Below are positions 35,214 through 44,638 of a stretch of DNA of 64,000 nucleotides, piece after piece. Source of the DNA: Ulvibacter sp. MAR_2010_11. GTDB taxonomy: Bacteria; Bacteroidota; Bacteroidia; Flavobacteriales; Flavobacteriaceae. The first letter of the stretch is position 1. Each line of letters starts with the position of its first letter. The notes beneath the pieces are model-generated. The model worked only from the letters and a program-made list of their open reading frames with translations, was not told where the DNA came from and did no database searches. The stretch spans positions 2,687,501 to 2,751,500 of the forward strand of contig NZ_PHTY01000001.1 in the NCBI RefSeq assembly GCF_002813135.1, read 5' to 3'. The translations under genes were made by a program, and so were the position numbers.

Positions 35214-36388
35214 ATTTTCCCGGATTTATAGATTCGATGGGTGTATATCGCCCATATTCCAAAGAGCAAAAAAGCGGGAATGAACATATTTTTTTGTCGC
35301 AGCATAATTCCGAGATTCCCAAGAATCATCGAAAAAGATAAGGTGCCCAAGAGAAAGTAAATAAGCATACCTTTCAGTAAAAAATTTGAACTCTTAAAGG
35401 CACGAAAGGGTCTGTTTTTAATAACAAAGACCGTAAACAGGAGCAGTATCAAATTTTCAATAGACGCCAGGATTGCCATGAGTCCGTTGATGTCAAAAAA
35501 TAAGGGCCTGTATAAAAAGGTAAAAATCTTTAAGGGAATGGGATAGGATGTAGTATCGACTCCCGATCCTGTTCGGGCTTCGCTTAGATTTGACACCCGT
35601 GTGGTCGTAAATTCTTCGATTGTGCTAATTTCAAGACTTTCCAATTGAATTGTTTGAATTACATAATCGAAAATAGATACCATACCCACTATAAAAATAA
35701 GAACTACCAGAATTTTTTGATACGCTTTCAGACCGCCATCCAAAAGATATCCAATTCCGAAGGCTACTAACAAAAACAAGGTGATGTGTGGCCTAATCGA
35801 TATGGATAGTAACAGTACCAACGCTAATAGATACTTTCGCTTCCTTATTTTAAGGAGGCAATACATAAAGGCTATGACACAAAAAAAGAGCAACGCATCT
35901 TTTCCTATGCCAGCAGACCAAAAATGGAGGTTGGGAAGAAACAGAATTAATGGAAAAACTCGAATCCCAACTAGTTTAATTGAGCGTAAGATCGCTTCAT
36001 TTTTAAATAACTCGTTAAAGATTCTGTATAGATAAATAAAGCCCATAAAGCCCAATAGGGCATACAACATATTCCCGGTAAAAAAGGAAAGCTCCAGTAC
36101 ATTCGAAGGGAAATAGTTAAAGAAATACATGAAACTCGAGGCCTTTTGATTCGCCACAAGGAACCAAACATCATCGAAAGTTGCGGTTTTGGGCAGCTCC
36201 CAGTATTTGATTGCATCCCCCCCGTTGGCATTTACATAAAAATGAAAAATGATAGCAATAGCAAAATGAAAGAAAAACAATCTGTTGATCCATTTCTTAT
36301 CTGTCCTGGAAAAGTCTGAAAAAAAGTTCTTCAGGTTAAAACCTAAAAGAAAAACGATCGAACAAATAGCTACGTCCAAAATACTCAT
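35210..36388 (-). CDS. Multi-pass membrane protein, candidate polysaccharide polymerase (Wzy)
   Basis: A 392-residue protein with about ten hydrophobic segments and a longer hydrophilic stretch (about 245-285), presumably a periplasmic loop. Segments NLHFWSAGIGKDALLFFCVI (about 153-172) and LLLSISIRPHITLFLLVAFG (about 197-216) have the Arg/His-rich pattern found in O-antigen polymerase and EpsG-like proteins. Wzy proteins are poorly conserved, so the call rests on topology and context: it is the only polymerase-like gene in a locus that has a Wzx flippase. It overlaps the sulfotransferase gene by 4 nt. Confidence 0.6.
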   Translation of the reverse strand: MSILDVAICSIVFLLGFNLKNFFSDFSRTDKKWINRLFFFHFAIAIIFHFYVNANGGDAIKYWELPKTATFDDVWFLVANQKASSFMYFFNYFPSNVLELSFFTGNMLYALLGFMGFIYLYRIFNELFKNEAILRSIKLVGIRVFPLILFLPNLHFWSAGIGKDALLFFCVIAFMYCLLKIRKRKYLLALVLLLSISIRPHITLFLLVAFGIGYLLDGGLKAYQKILVVLIFIVGMVSIFDYVIQTIQLESLEISTIEEFTTTRVSNLSEARTGSGVDTTSYPIPLKIFTFLYRPLFFDINGLMAILASIENLILLLFTVFVIKNRPFRAFKSSNFLLKGMLIYFLLGTLSFSMILGNLGIMLRQKNMFIPAFLLFGIWAIYTHRIYKSGKI

Positions 36389-37269
36389 ACATTGGATTCT
36401 TTAGTAAAGATGTCTTCCAGTTTTGTTTTTATCGTGCTCGAAAGTTCTAAATTCTTAGCCTTTCTTTTGCTGAAAATTTTAAAGAGGAATTGTCTAAAAT
36501 TACTACTAAATATTTTTGAAAAATAATCCTTAAGACCCAGCTTTTTTAAAAAATAGAAGAGCTTTTGAAATCGCAGCTCCTTGCCGGTATTTTTATGAGC
36601 ATATTGGCGATCCGGAAAACTATTAATATTCAAAAATGCGGAAACCTCGCTAAGCACTTCCTGTTCTTTCAAAATTAGATCTTCAAATCGAATAACCAGA
36701 ACATTAGTAAAGAGCTGTTTATATCTATCTACAGCTGCCTTATACAAGCTCATCCCAAGATAAGAATACCAAGCTTGAATGCCATTTTGATAGGCTTCAA
36801 TATCTTGCTGAATTTCATTCTCAAACGATTGTTTGGTACGCCCTTTTCCTAGATTCATTTTATAATGAGAGTATGCTCGCTGCAAAGGATTTCGAAGGAT
36901 TATTATAATTTTTGCTTCGGGATTGTAGTCATAAATTAATTTGGCACTTTCGGGGGCATGCAGATATGCCGTGCTTCCGTCGACCTTATATAGCTCCTTC
37001 CCTGCTAAAACATAAATTTTACTGTACTGTTGTGATGATTCAACCTTTGTGATATGCAGGGGTTCGGGAAATTTTTTCTTCAAGTATTCTTCCAAAGAAA
37101 AAAATCGTGAAGGCTCGTATAGATTTTCAGGCAAGGAATTTACAAAATAGTGAGGTTCCTTTACCGGTGACACATAGATTTGCGAATGCTGAGACAGCAT
37201 ATCAATAAAAGAGGTAGTGCCTGCTTTCATAGCACCTACAACAAACAGATTTACATTATTTTCCTCCAT
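36385..37269 (-). CDS. Sulfotransferase, first of two in the polysaccharide locus
   Basis: A 294-residue PAPS-dependent sulfotransferase. Seen: 5'-phosphosulfate-binding loop FVVGAMKAGTTSFIDML (9-25, Lys15) followed by KEPHYFVN (about 38-45), and the 3'-phosphate-binding segment IIILRNPLQRAYSHYKMNLG (about 129-148). It should transfer sulfate from PAPS to a sugar hydroxyl of the polymer or its lipid-linked precursor. PAPS is made by the cysCDN genes at the head of the same cluster. It shares one base with the GT2 gene and overlaps the polymerase candidate by 4 nt. Confidence 0.88.
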   Translation of the reverse strand: MEENNVNLFVVGAMKAGTTSFIDMLSQHSQIYVSPVKEPHYFVNSLPENLYEPSRFFSLEEYLKKKFPEPLHITKVESSQQYSKIYVLAGKELYKVDGSTAYLHAPESAKLIYDYNPEAKIIIILRNPLQRAYSHYKMNLGKGRTKQSFENEIQQDIEAYQNGIQAWYSYLGMSLYKAAVDRYKQLFTNVLVIRFEDLILKEQEVLSEVSAFLNINSFPDRQYAHKNTGKELRFQKLFYFLKKLGLKDYFSKIFSSNFRQFLFKIFSKRKAKNLELSSTIKTKLEDIFTKESNV

Positions 37270-38192
37270 TATTTTAATTGAAACACTTTAAACATGGGAT
37301 AGGTTCCCTTAAATGGCAACCAGTGTAAAAACTTCAGAATTAGTCTATGCGAAGGTGTGACCAATTTCTTTGCTAATAGATATACCTCGTTGTCCTCTTT
37401 TGTGGTATATCGTGCATAATTTTTGATATAAGTTAGTAATACAAATCGGTTGCAATACTTTTTAAAATACTTTCGTTCAGGATTACTGAACTTGCCTTTT
37501 TGCTCGAGTAGTGTATGTAAAAAAATGCAAAAGTCATTGGCCTCATACGGAAGTTTTGATGCCGAATTCGCTTCGGTATTTCTGTAAAAAGAAAGGTTTT
37601 TATTTACAAACACTACTTCTCTTCCTAGACATAAACGAATCCACAAATCGTGGTCTTCATGCAGTTTTTGATGTTCCTTGAACAAACCTACTTCCGCAAA
37701 AAGAGACCTTTCTATTACTGCATTGGAAGAATTTATTAACGGCAAATAGCTTTGGAGTACTTCAAAATAATTAACAATTGCAGTGTGTCCTTCTTTTGGT
37801 AAAAAAATATTGTTGTAGCGTTTTGAGAAGGCAGGAAATACATGAGTTCTTCCACTTGCAAAAAGCTGCTGATTGGGGTATTCTTTAATCCCTCTTGCCA
37901 TCTCCTCTAAAAAGGTAGAGTCCCACCAATCGTCAGCATCCAAAAGCGCAATCCATGAGAAGGAAGCGTTGGCGATACCCACATTTCTCGCTACTGAAAC
38001 TCCCGATTTTTCAATATGAATTATTCGAATTCTGGAATCCTTGCTTTGTTTGGCAAAAGCAACCGAATTATCGGTACTGGCATCGTTTACAATAAGCAAC
38101 TCCCATTGCGTGAAGGTCTGTTGCAAGACCGATTGTATCGCTTCGGCAATAAAAGATTCTTTATTATATAATGGGATCACCACCGAAATCAT
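37269..38192 (-). CDS. Glycosyltransferase family 2
   Basis: A 307-residue GT-A enzyme. Seen: MISVVIPLYNKESFIAEAIQ at the start, LLIVNDASTDNSVAFAKQSK (about 33-52), IEKSGVSVARNVGIANASFS (about 59-78) and the metal-binding Asp residues in WIALLDADDWWDSTFLEEMA (about 79-98). It probably adds one sugar to the repeat unit in the cytoplasm. It lies between the two sulfotransferase genes and overlaps both by 1 and 4 nt, suggesting that glycosylation and sulfation steps are coexpressed. Confidence 0.9.
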   Translation of the reverse strand: MISVVIPLYNKESFIAEAIQSVLQQTFTQWELLIVNDASTDNSVAFAKQSKDSRIRIIHIEKSGVSVARNVGIANASFSWIALLDADDWWDSTFLEEMARGIKEYPNQQLFASGRTHVFPAFSKRYNNIFLPKEGHTAIVNYFEVLQSYLPLINSSNAVIERSLFAEVGLFKEHQKLHEDHDLWIRLCLGREVVFVNKNLSFYRNTEANSASKLPYEANDFCIFLHTLLEQKGKFSNPERKYFKKYCNRFVLLTYIKNYARYTTKEDNEVYLLAKKLVTPSHRLILKFLHWLPFKGTYPMFKVFQLK

Positions 38193-39094
38193 ACCTCCAA
38201 TTTATACTTCCAATGAGACAAGTCTCTGTTAATTAACTTCCCCAACAAGTCGATATCTGTATGAAAATAGTTGTTTAATTCCGTAATGAATTCCGGAGAT
38301 TGGTCCATTTCATCCACTTTATGGGTAACATTGTACGAATTTATCCTATTTCCTATTCCAACCCCTTTTTTTATTCCCAGTGCTCTTTTGAAATGTGCAA
38401 TTTGTGCGATTACTGTCGCTAATTCCTTCGATTTTCGCGCTTTCCTCACGTTAACCGGTTCATAGGATTTTAATTTTACTTTCGGCAGATCAAGAAACTC
38501 TAAAACAGAAAAGTATGTCGCTTCAGGATTGTTTTTTAGATCCTCCAAAAGTAGACATTTCAGATTTTCTTTAGGTATTAAATTTATAATGGTAGCAACT
38601 TGGGCTCCTAGTTTGCATGCGTCACCATATTGTAATAATTCCGGCGCCGTTGCGCTTTTTGGAACTGAGCGTCCCTCTTTTCTTTCCTTCTGAAGTTGCC
38701 AGGCCTTCACGGGATCTGTTTCAGTTTCACTTCCACCGAAAATTAATTCCCGGTGTAGTGAAAAAAACATGGAAACCGGATTCCGAAGCAGAATCAAAAA
38801 CTTGGCATCTTTATTAAAATTCAAAATATTTTCAATTGCTTTTTCAGAATACAAATACCAAACTGAAGCTTCACAGTTATACAAATGCATTTTAGTTGCT
38901 TCAGAAAACAAGTTTAAATAATCCTTTTCCTTAAAAAAATAACGGTGATTGCTGTCTGTATTAAAATAATGCGGTTCCTTTATTTTACTCGTGAAGACAT
39001 TGGGGTGCTTTCCGAGGAAATGATACATTGTGGTGGTGCCGCATTTTGGTGCGCCAATAATAAATAAATTGGGTTTTCGATTCAATCTCTGCAT
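38189..39094 (-). CDS. Sulfotransferase, second of two in the polysaccharide locus
   Basis: A 301-residue PAPS-dependent sulfotransferase. Seen: FIIGAPKCGTTTMYHFLGKH (11-30, Lys17) with the following KIKEPHYFNTDSNHRYFF region, and the 3'-phosphate-binding segment FLILLRNPVSMFFSLHRELI (about 99-118). It is similar in layout to the other sulfotransferase here (shared KEPHYF block) but clearly diverged, so the two probably sulfate different positions or sugars. It is coexpressed with the GT2 gene by a 4-nt overlap. Confidence 0.88.
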   Translation of the reverse strand: MQRLNRKPNLFIIGAPKCGTTTMYHFLGKHPNVFTSKIKEPHYFNTDSNHRYFFKEKDYLNLFSEATKMHLYNCEASVWYLYSEKAIENILNFNKDAKFLILLRNPVSMFFSLHRELIFGGSETETDPVKAWQLQKERKEGRSVPKSATAPELLQYGDACKLGAQVATIINLIPKENLKCLLLEDLKNNPEATYFSVLEFLDLPKVKLKSYEPVNVRKARKSKELATVIAQIAHFKRALGIKKGVGIGNRINSYNVTHKVDEMDQSPEFITELNNYFHTDIDLLGKLINRDLSHWKYKLEV

Positions 39095-39135
39095 TCGCTA
39101 TCGCCAAAAGAGATACTTTGATAAATTTATATCTC

Positions 39136-39912
39136 CTATTTTTTTCGTATTACACAAAGCTTTTCTGTGTTTAACTTGTGATACATCACGCGACCTATAG
39201 GATGCCGAAGTGATCTTCCAACCACATACCTCACACCCACTCTTGGTGTGTGAAACCTTATAAAGTCAATATGTTCGTCCAAGTATTCTTTGTCCATCAA
39301 TGCGTTTGGTGTTACTAATTCGCCCGTATTCATATAGTGCTTTAGTAAGCGTCTAGTATTAATAACCTTATCACTCGACATTCTTCCGCTTTTGTTATCA
39401 CCATGTCCGTTGGCTAATAAGTCTTCAATAAAGTACAGACCTCCGGGCTTCAATTTCTTAAAAAAATAATTAAAGCTAATTTGCTGATGGTCCGGTCTAT
39501 GACTACCATCATCAATAATAACATCGAATTGTGAAACTCTGGAATTTTTGAAAAAATTATCTAAGTCTTGTGTATTTCCCTGGTCGGCGACATAAGTCTT
39601 AATTCGGTCATTGTCCAGATATGCACATTCATTAATGTCGATACCAAATATTTTTGAATTACTAAAATACTCGTGCCACATCTTTATAGATGCACCTCCT
39701 TCATTGGCCCCATGGACAATATCCGACCTCCAATTTGCACCTCTCACCCCCAGTCCTATTTCAAGGAAATTAATAGGTAGATTCCTAAATCCTTCTAAAT
39801 AAGCATCATACACATCTGTATAGTTATGTGTATTCCATCTGCTGCTTGGCCCTAACGTACCCTTGTCGGTCGCATATTTGTTGGCAATTTCAGTGAGTGA
39901 TTTTAGCTGCAT
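39136..39912 (-). CDS. Class I SAM-dependent methyltransferase, probable sugar O-methyltransferase
   Basis: A 258-residue cytosolic protein. Seen: MQLKSLTEIANKYATDKGTL start (the ATDKG block is typical of macrolide-sugar and polysaccharide O-methyltransferases), INFLEIGLGVRGANW (about 48-62) as the SAM-binding Gly loop, FGIDINEC (about 90-97), DVIIDDGSHRPDHQQISFNY (about 129-148) with metal/catalytic Asp-His residues, and PGGLYFIEDL. It probably methylates a hydroxyl of a sugar in the polymer. Exact substrate unknown. Confidence 0.78.
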   Translation of the reverse strand: MQLKSLTEIANKYATDKGTLGPSSRWNTHNYTDVYDAYLEGFRNLPINFLEIGLGVRGANWRSDIVHGANEGGASIKMWHEYFSNSKIFGIDINECAYLDNDRIKTYVADQGNTQDLDNFFKNSRVSQFDVIIDDGSHRPDHQQISFNYFFKKLKPGGLYFIEDLLANGHGDNKSGRMSSDKVINTRRLLKHYMNTGELVTPNALMDKEYLDEHIDFIRFHTPRVGVRYVVGRSLRHPIGRVMYHKLNTEKLCVIRKK

Positions 39913-40041
39913 GATTTAGTTGGTTGGTTTAATAAATTATCGAAAAAATAAAAGCTGCTGTACGTTTTAAGTGTCATGAATATTAATGTAATACTAAAAA
40001 TTATTAAATGTACCCATGGCTTATTACTTTCAAATCATATA

Positions 40042-41352
40042 TTATCTAAAAGTAAAAATAGTGGAATTAATATTAAGTCTTTTGTTCAGAAACAGAACTA
40101 AGACCAAGTTTTGTATTACTAATAAACTAGAAAATATTATTGAGGCCCCAAGCACATCTAAATATATAACAAAGGGAATGCTAAGTACCGCATTGGCCAT
40201 CGTAATAACAAAATTCACTTTTGTATAAGTGCTTTGATATCCTGTCATGTTTAATACTAAGCCGACAGAGCCGGTAGCAGCATTCACGAGCTGTCCGATA
40301 CACAGAATTACCAAAGGAACATACGAATCTTCATACACGTTACCATATAAAAAATTTAACAAAGCCTTTCCTCCAATTACAAAAACAATAACTACAGGTA
40401 ATGCAAAAACAAATATAATGCGACTGGTTTTTGTTACTATACGTTGCAAGCTTTCCATATTTTTACTCTCAAATGCTTTCGAAATATAAGGTGCGATAGC
40501 CGTATTGAGTCCGTCCAAAGTAAATGCCACTAATGCAGCGCCTCGCGATGCAACATCGAATAGCGCAACAGCTTCAATACTGCCAAAGACTGCCAATATG
40601 TATGTGATGACCTTGGATTTCAGTTCCTGAATCCCGCTATCAATGGTAAAAGGTGTCGCCTCTTTCAGCCATAAATTATTATAATACTCAGCTTTAACAG
40701 TTTTGATTTTCTGAAATAGTTTCCTGTGTAAAAACACAAGACCCACCAAAAAAGAAATTACACCTGCAATTGTGTATAGTAAAATTGCCGAAATCGGACT
40801 CAATTTCATGCCTCCGTAATAGAAAACTAAGATTCCGATACAGAATAACAAATTTCGCAAAAAAGTATCGTGAAACTGTCCCAGAAGAATAAACCGCAAT
40901 CCTCGTAAGGAAGCAGCAGATATTGACGTCATGGCCAGAATGGGAATCAACAACAATCCAAAGTAAAGCGTTTTGCCCAGTACATTATCAATACTATTCC
41001 ACCCGATTAAATAGATGAGGAAAGCCACCACTCCAAGAATACCCGACGCCAATAAAACATATTTCAGGGCCTGAATCAAAAGCCCCTTTACGGCCCCTAA
41101 ATTTTGTTCTACTTCGTATTTAGGGATAAAACGGGTCATCAATTTAGGTAATCCCAGGGAAACCAAAACCGAGGCTAAAATTAGTATAGAAAAGGCTAAC
41201 ACATAGATTCCAAATGCCTCTACGCCTAATATTCTCGCCAATAAAATGCTATTGACAAAAGCAAAAAAAGCAGAGAAAAATTTAATTCCTAAACTGCCTA
41301 CAGCGGCATTCCTGATTTGTTGACTGTTAAAAAAATTGAATAGAAATTTCAA
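40042..41352 (-). CDS. wzx: Oligosaccharide flippase (Wzx-like)
   Basis: A 436-residue inner-membrane protein with about twelve to fourteen hydrophobic segments, of the MOP/polysaccharide exporter family. The start QQIRNAAVGSLGIKFFSAFF (about 11-30) and VSLGLPKLMTRFIPKYEVEQ (about 63-82) are typical. It moves the lipid-linked repeat unit across the membrane, after which the polymerase joins units. It is the first polysaccharide-specific gene after cysN (38-nt gap), so it may be on the same transcript as the PAPS genes. Confidence 0.88.
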   Translation of the reverse strand: MKFLFNFFNSQQIRNAAVGSLGIKFFSAFFAFVNSILLARILGVEAFGIYVLAFSILILASVLVSLGLPKLMTRFIPKYEVEQNLGAVKGLLIQALKYVLLASGILGVVAFLIYLIGWNSIDNVLGKTLYFGLLLIPILAMTSISAASLRGLRFILLGQFHDTFLRNLLFCIGILVFYYGGMKLSPISAILLYTIAGVISFLVGLVFLHRKLFQKIKTVKAEYYNNLWLKEATPFTIDSGIQELKSKVITYILAVFGSIEAVALFDVASRGAALVAFTLDGLNTAIAPYISKAFESKNMESLQRIVTKTSRIIFVFALPVVIVFVIGGKALLNFLYGNVYEDSYVPLVILCIGQLVNAATGSVGLVLNMTGYQSTYTKVNFVITMANAVLSIPFVIYLDVLGASIIFSSLLVIQNLVLVLFLNKRLNINSTIFTFR

Positions 41353-41390
41353 GTTGATTGGTTTAGGAAATTGTTGTTAACCCCTACGCA

Positions 41391-42647
41391 CTAAAGTATC
41401 ATTCCCGCTGCAACCGTTTCGTGAGTTGCATCGTCTATAAGTACAAAACTACCCGTGACTCTGTTATCCCTGTATTCATCAATCATTAAAGGTCGCGTTG
41501 TACGTATTGTAATACGGGCAATATCGTTCATTGCAAGTTCCTTATTTTCTTCTTCTCTGGAATAGGTGTTGATGTCAATTTTATACAATACCTCTTTAAT
41601 CATCGCCTTTTGTTCGTTGGAAGTATGCATTATGGTATATTTTGCCCGTGGTCTGGCCGAAGCATTGTTAAGCCAACACAACATTGCATCAAATTCCTGT
41701 GTAGAAGTAGGTTTGTTATTAGCTTTTACAATCATGTCTCCCCTACTTATATCTATATCATCTTCCAGAGTGATTGAAGCCGACATAGGTGCAAATACTT
41801 CATCTAAAGTTCCATCTAGCGTGTCGATCGATTTTATTTTTGAAGTAAAGCCCGAAGGAAGTACTATCACATCATCACCCTGTCTGAAAATCCCACTTGC
41901 CACTCGTCCGGCATAGCCACGATAATCTATAAAGCCATCCCGTTGAGGACGAAGTACAGTTTGCACCGGGAAACGGGCGTCAATTTTATTAATATCGCTA
42001 CTAATGTGCATGTGCTCAAGTGTATGAAGCAATGGCGCGCCTTGGTACCAGTCCATTCTGGTAGAACGATGTACAACGTTATCTCCATCCAAAGCGCTAA
42101 TAGGCAAAAACTGAATGTCTTTTACGTACAACTTAGATGAAAACTCTTCAAACTGATTGATGATGTCTTCGTAGATTGCTTCAGAATAATCCACCAAATC
42201 CATCTTATTCACACAAACAATAAGGTGAGGAATTTGCAGCAACGAAGCGATAAAAGCGTGTCGCTTGGTCTGTTCAATTACGCCGTTACGCGCATCGATA
42301 AGTACCAGTGCCGCGTTGGCGGTTGAAGCTCCGGTTACCATATTTCGGGTATACTGAATGTGTCCCGGAGTATCGGCAATAATAAATTTACGTTTCGGAG
42401 TTGTAAAATACCGATACGCAACATCAATAGTTATCCCCTGCTCCCGCTCATCCCGCAAACCATCTGTAAATAACGCCAGATCTACCCCTTGGTGTCCTTT
42501 TTTCTTACTGGTAGTTTGTATGGCTTCTAGTTGATCTTCAAATATTGATTTACTATCATACAACAATCGTCCAATAAGTGTACTCTTTCCATCGTCTACA
42601 CTCCCGGCTGTTGTGAATCGTAATAATTGGTTGTTGTCTATTTGCAT
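41391..42647 (-). CDS. cysN: Sulfate adenylyltransferase subunit 1 (GTPase)
   Basis: A 418-residue GTP-dependent subunit of ATP sulfurylase, which with CysD makes APS from sulfate and ATP. Seen: G1 AGSVDDGKSTLIGRLLYDSK (about 13-32), G2/G3 REQGITIDVAYRYF and IADTPGHIQYTRNMVTGAST (about 92-111), G4 CVNKMDLVDY (about 146-155). The fold is EF-Tu-like, but the GSVDDGKS P-loop and the cysD neighbour identify CysN. It is the short form without a fused APS kinase; CysC is encoded separately. Confidence 0.95.
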   Translation of the reverse strand: MQIDNNQLLRFTTAGSVDDGKSTLIGRLLYDSKSIFEDQLEAIQTTSKKKGHQGVDLALFTDGLRDEREQGITIDVAYRYFTTPKRKFIIADTPGHIQYTRNMVTGASTANAALVLIDARNGVIEQTKRHAFIASLLQIPHLIVCVNKMDLVDYSEAIYEDIINQFEEFSSKLYVKDIQFLPISALDGDNVVHRSTRMDWYQGAPLLHTLEHMHISSDINKIDARFPVQTVLRPQRDGFIDYRGYAGRVASGIFRQGDDVIVLPSGFTSKIKSIDTLDGTLDEVFAPMSASITLEDDIDISRGDMIVKANNKPTSTQEFDAMLCWLNNASARPRAKYTIMHTSNEQKAMIKEVLYKIDINTYSREEENKELAMNDIARITIRTTRPLMIDEYRDNRVTGSFVLIDDATHETVAAGMIL

Positions 42648-42715
42648 TTTATTAGCTTTAAGCTTTAAGCGCTAGGCAGTAAGCTTTGTTTTGTATTACT
42701 CTTAGTGTCTAAACT

Positions 42716-43621
42716 TTAAAAATAGCCTTGACGTTTTCTATCTTCCATAGCCGTTTCACTGCGCTTGTCATCACTTCTGTTACCTCGTTCGGTCTGTTTC
42801 ATGGAAGCTACTTCGGTCACGATTTTTTCGAGTGTATCGGCTTCAGATTCAATTCCGCCGGTGATGGTAATATCACCCAAGGTTCTAAATCTAATTTTTT
42901 TACTAAGTACTTCTTCGCCTTCTTCCAGTTTTAAATGTTCAGAAACAGGAATCCATGAATTACTGCGCCAAACCACGTCACGCTGATGCGCAAAATACAG
43001 AGACGGGATTCTAATATTTTCACGAAGGATATAGTTCCACACGTCCATTTCGGTCCAATTACTTATAGGAAAAGCTCTAAAATGCTCTCCTTCAAAGTGC
43101 TTTCCGTTTAAGATATTCCACAATTCCGGTCGCTGATTTTTAGGATCCCATTGTCCAAAGTCATCGCGATGCGAAAAGAAACGCTCTTTGGCTCTCGCCT
43201 TCTCTTCATCACGTCTGCCTCCTCCTATAGCGCAATCTACTTTATTGAATTCTATGGCGTCCAAAAGGGTTGTAATTTGTAGTGCGTTTCGAGTGGCATT
43301 TTTGCCTCTTTCTTCGGCAACACGCCCTTGGTCAATCGACTCCTGTACCGACCCCACAATTAATTGCGCTCCTAAGTCTGAAATAAGATTATCCCGAAAC
43401 TGAATTGTTTCAGGAAAATTATGCCCGGTATCAACGTGCATTAAAGGAAACGGAATTTTCGACGGAAAAAAAGCCTTGCGTGCCAAATGCGTCACCAAAA
43501 TAGAATCTTTCCCTCCCGAAAACAAAATCACAGGATTTTCAAACTGTGCCCAGACTTCCCGAAGGATATATATGGCTTCCGACTCTAATTCGTCCAGATA
43601 ATTTAAGTAGTACTTACTCAT
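42716..43621 (-). CDS. cysD: Sulfate adenylyltransferase subunit 2
   Basis: A 301-residue adenylyl-transferring subunit of ATP sulfurylase. Seen: PP-loop PVILFSGGKDSILVTHLARK (about 30-49), FPLMHVDTGHNFPETIQFRD (about 58-77), the ARAKERFFSHRDDFGQWDPK stretch (about 143-162) and the C-terminal RKRQGYF tail typical of CysD. It lies 2 nt after cysC and 68 nt before cysN, so the three form one unit. APS formed is passed to CysC to make PAPS. Confidence 0.96.
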   Translation of the reverse strand: MSKYYLNYLDELESEAIYILREVWAQFENPVILFSGGKDSILVTHLARKAFFPSKIPFPLMHVDTGHNFPETIQFRDNLISDLGAQLIVGSVQESIDQGRVAEERGKNATRNALQITTLLDAIEFNKVDCAIGGGRRDEEKARAKERFFSHRDDFGQWDPKNQRPELWNILNGKHFEGEHFRAFPISNWTEMDVWNYILRENIRIPSLYFAHQRDVVWRSNSWIPVSEHLKLEEGEEVLSKKIRFRTLGDITITGGIESEADTLEKIVTEVASMKQTERGNRSDDKRSETAMEDRKRQGYF

Positions 43622-43623
43622 TA

Positions 43624-44211
43624 CTAATGTAATTTATGTTCTAGTTTCTTTATAATAATTGAAACGGCTTCAGCCACCGAAACTTTTGTAGTGTCTATCT
43701 CTACATCGGGATTCTCAGGGGCTTCATAAGGAGCGTTAATTCCGGTAAAATTTTCAATTTCTCCTGCTCTCGCCTTGGCATACAGTCCTTTTACATCCCT
43801 TCGTTCACATTCTGCCAAGGGTGTGTTTACGAATACCTCCACAAAATTCGCAGTTCCTACAATTTGTTTTATGCGCTTGCGATCTGCCTTGTAGGGGGAG
43901 ACGAATGCTGCCAAAACCACCAATCCCGAGTCCACCATTAAATTAGCGACTTCTGCGATACGCCGAATATTCTCCAAACGATCCTCGGGCGAAAAGCTTA
44001 AATTGTTATTCAGCCCTTTTCGTACATTATCGCCATCCAGGGTATAGGTATGTATTCCTTTTTCGAACAAAGCCTTTTCTACAGCATTGGCAATGGTAGA
44101 TTTCCCTGAACCCGATAAGCCCGTAAACCACACTAAAAAACCATTGTGTTGCATCAAGGTGTTTCGTTGTTCCCGGGTAATACTAAAGGTATGTGGAATC
44201 ACATTTTTCAT
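43624..44211 (-). CDS. cysC: Adenylyl-sulfate kinase
   Basis: A 195-residue kinase that converts APS to PAPS. Seen: [20 protein letters not shown] (about 28-47, Walker A), [20 protein letters not shown] (about 57-76), [20 protein letters not shown] and [20 protein letters not shown] (about 123-142). The length is normal for a stand-alone CysC. It provides the sulfate donor for the two sulfotransferases in the same cluster. It is 1 nt from the DUF2061 gene and 2 nt from cysD. Confidence 0.95.
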   Translation of the reverse strand: MKNVIPHTFSITREQRNTLMQHNGFLVWFTGLSGSGKSTIANAVEKALFEKGIHTYTLDGDNVRKGLNNNLSFSPEDRLENIRRIAEVANLMVDSGLVVLAAFVSPYKADRKRIKQIVGTANFVEVFVNTPLAECERRDVKGLYAKARAGEIENFTGINAPYEAPENPDVEIDTTKVSVAEAVSIIIKKLEHKLH

Positions 44212-44212
44212 A

Positions 44213-44638
44213 CTAATTATGTCGCTCCTTTAATCCGTAATCCATTCTGTACCAAACTCTTTCGTGAATATAATACAAAATCATTTTAGTTATTAATTCT
44301 GCGAAACCAATTTTAAGACCCGTAAACGGGTTTCCCGTAATAATCCAGGAAATAATCATGGTATCCAAGGTTCCTAATCCTCGCCATGTAATGGTTTTGG
44401 CAAAGTGTCTTTTTCGGCTTTCCAATATTCTACCGTTCTTGGAAAGATTGATTTTAAACCAAATTCGTTCGTGAAAAAAGTACAAAATCATTTTAGTAAT
44501 CACTTCCACAAACCCTATTTTCAAACCCAGCATTGGATCGCCCGTAATAATCCATGACAGCAAAATAGTATCGGTTGTCCCAACTATTCTCCAGGTAATG
44601 GTTTTGGCCAAATGCCTTTTATACGAAACGTCCTTCAC
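44213..44638 (-). CDS. Tandem DUF2061 membrane protein in the PAPS cluster
   Basis: A 141-residue protein made of two similar DUF2061 units (about 6-64 and 73-131). Each begins [18 protein letters not shown] or [18 protein letters not shown], continues with a hydrophobic I-x-S-W-I-I-T-G segment and [20 protein letters not shown] or [20 protein letters not shown], and ends IW/VW plus basic residues. The family has no proven function; it is often found near sulfate-activation genes. Sandwiched between cysQ (sharing one base) and cysC, it may help sulfate uptake or anchor the enzymes, but this is inference. Confidence 0.85.
   Translation of the reverse strand: MKDVSYKRHLAKTITWRIVGTTDTILLSWIITGDPMLGLKIGFVEVITKMILYFFHERIWFKINLSKNGRILESRKRHFAKTITWRGLGTLDTMIISWIITGNPFTGLKIGFAELITKMILYYIHERVWYRMDYGLKERHN

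Noticed and set aside
41391-42647. Elongation factor Tu-like protein
   Set aside because: The G domain is EF-Tu-like, but the P-loop GSVDDGKS, length and cysD/cysC neighbours identify CysN.
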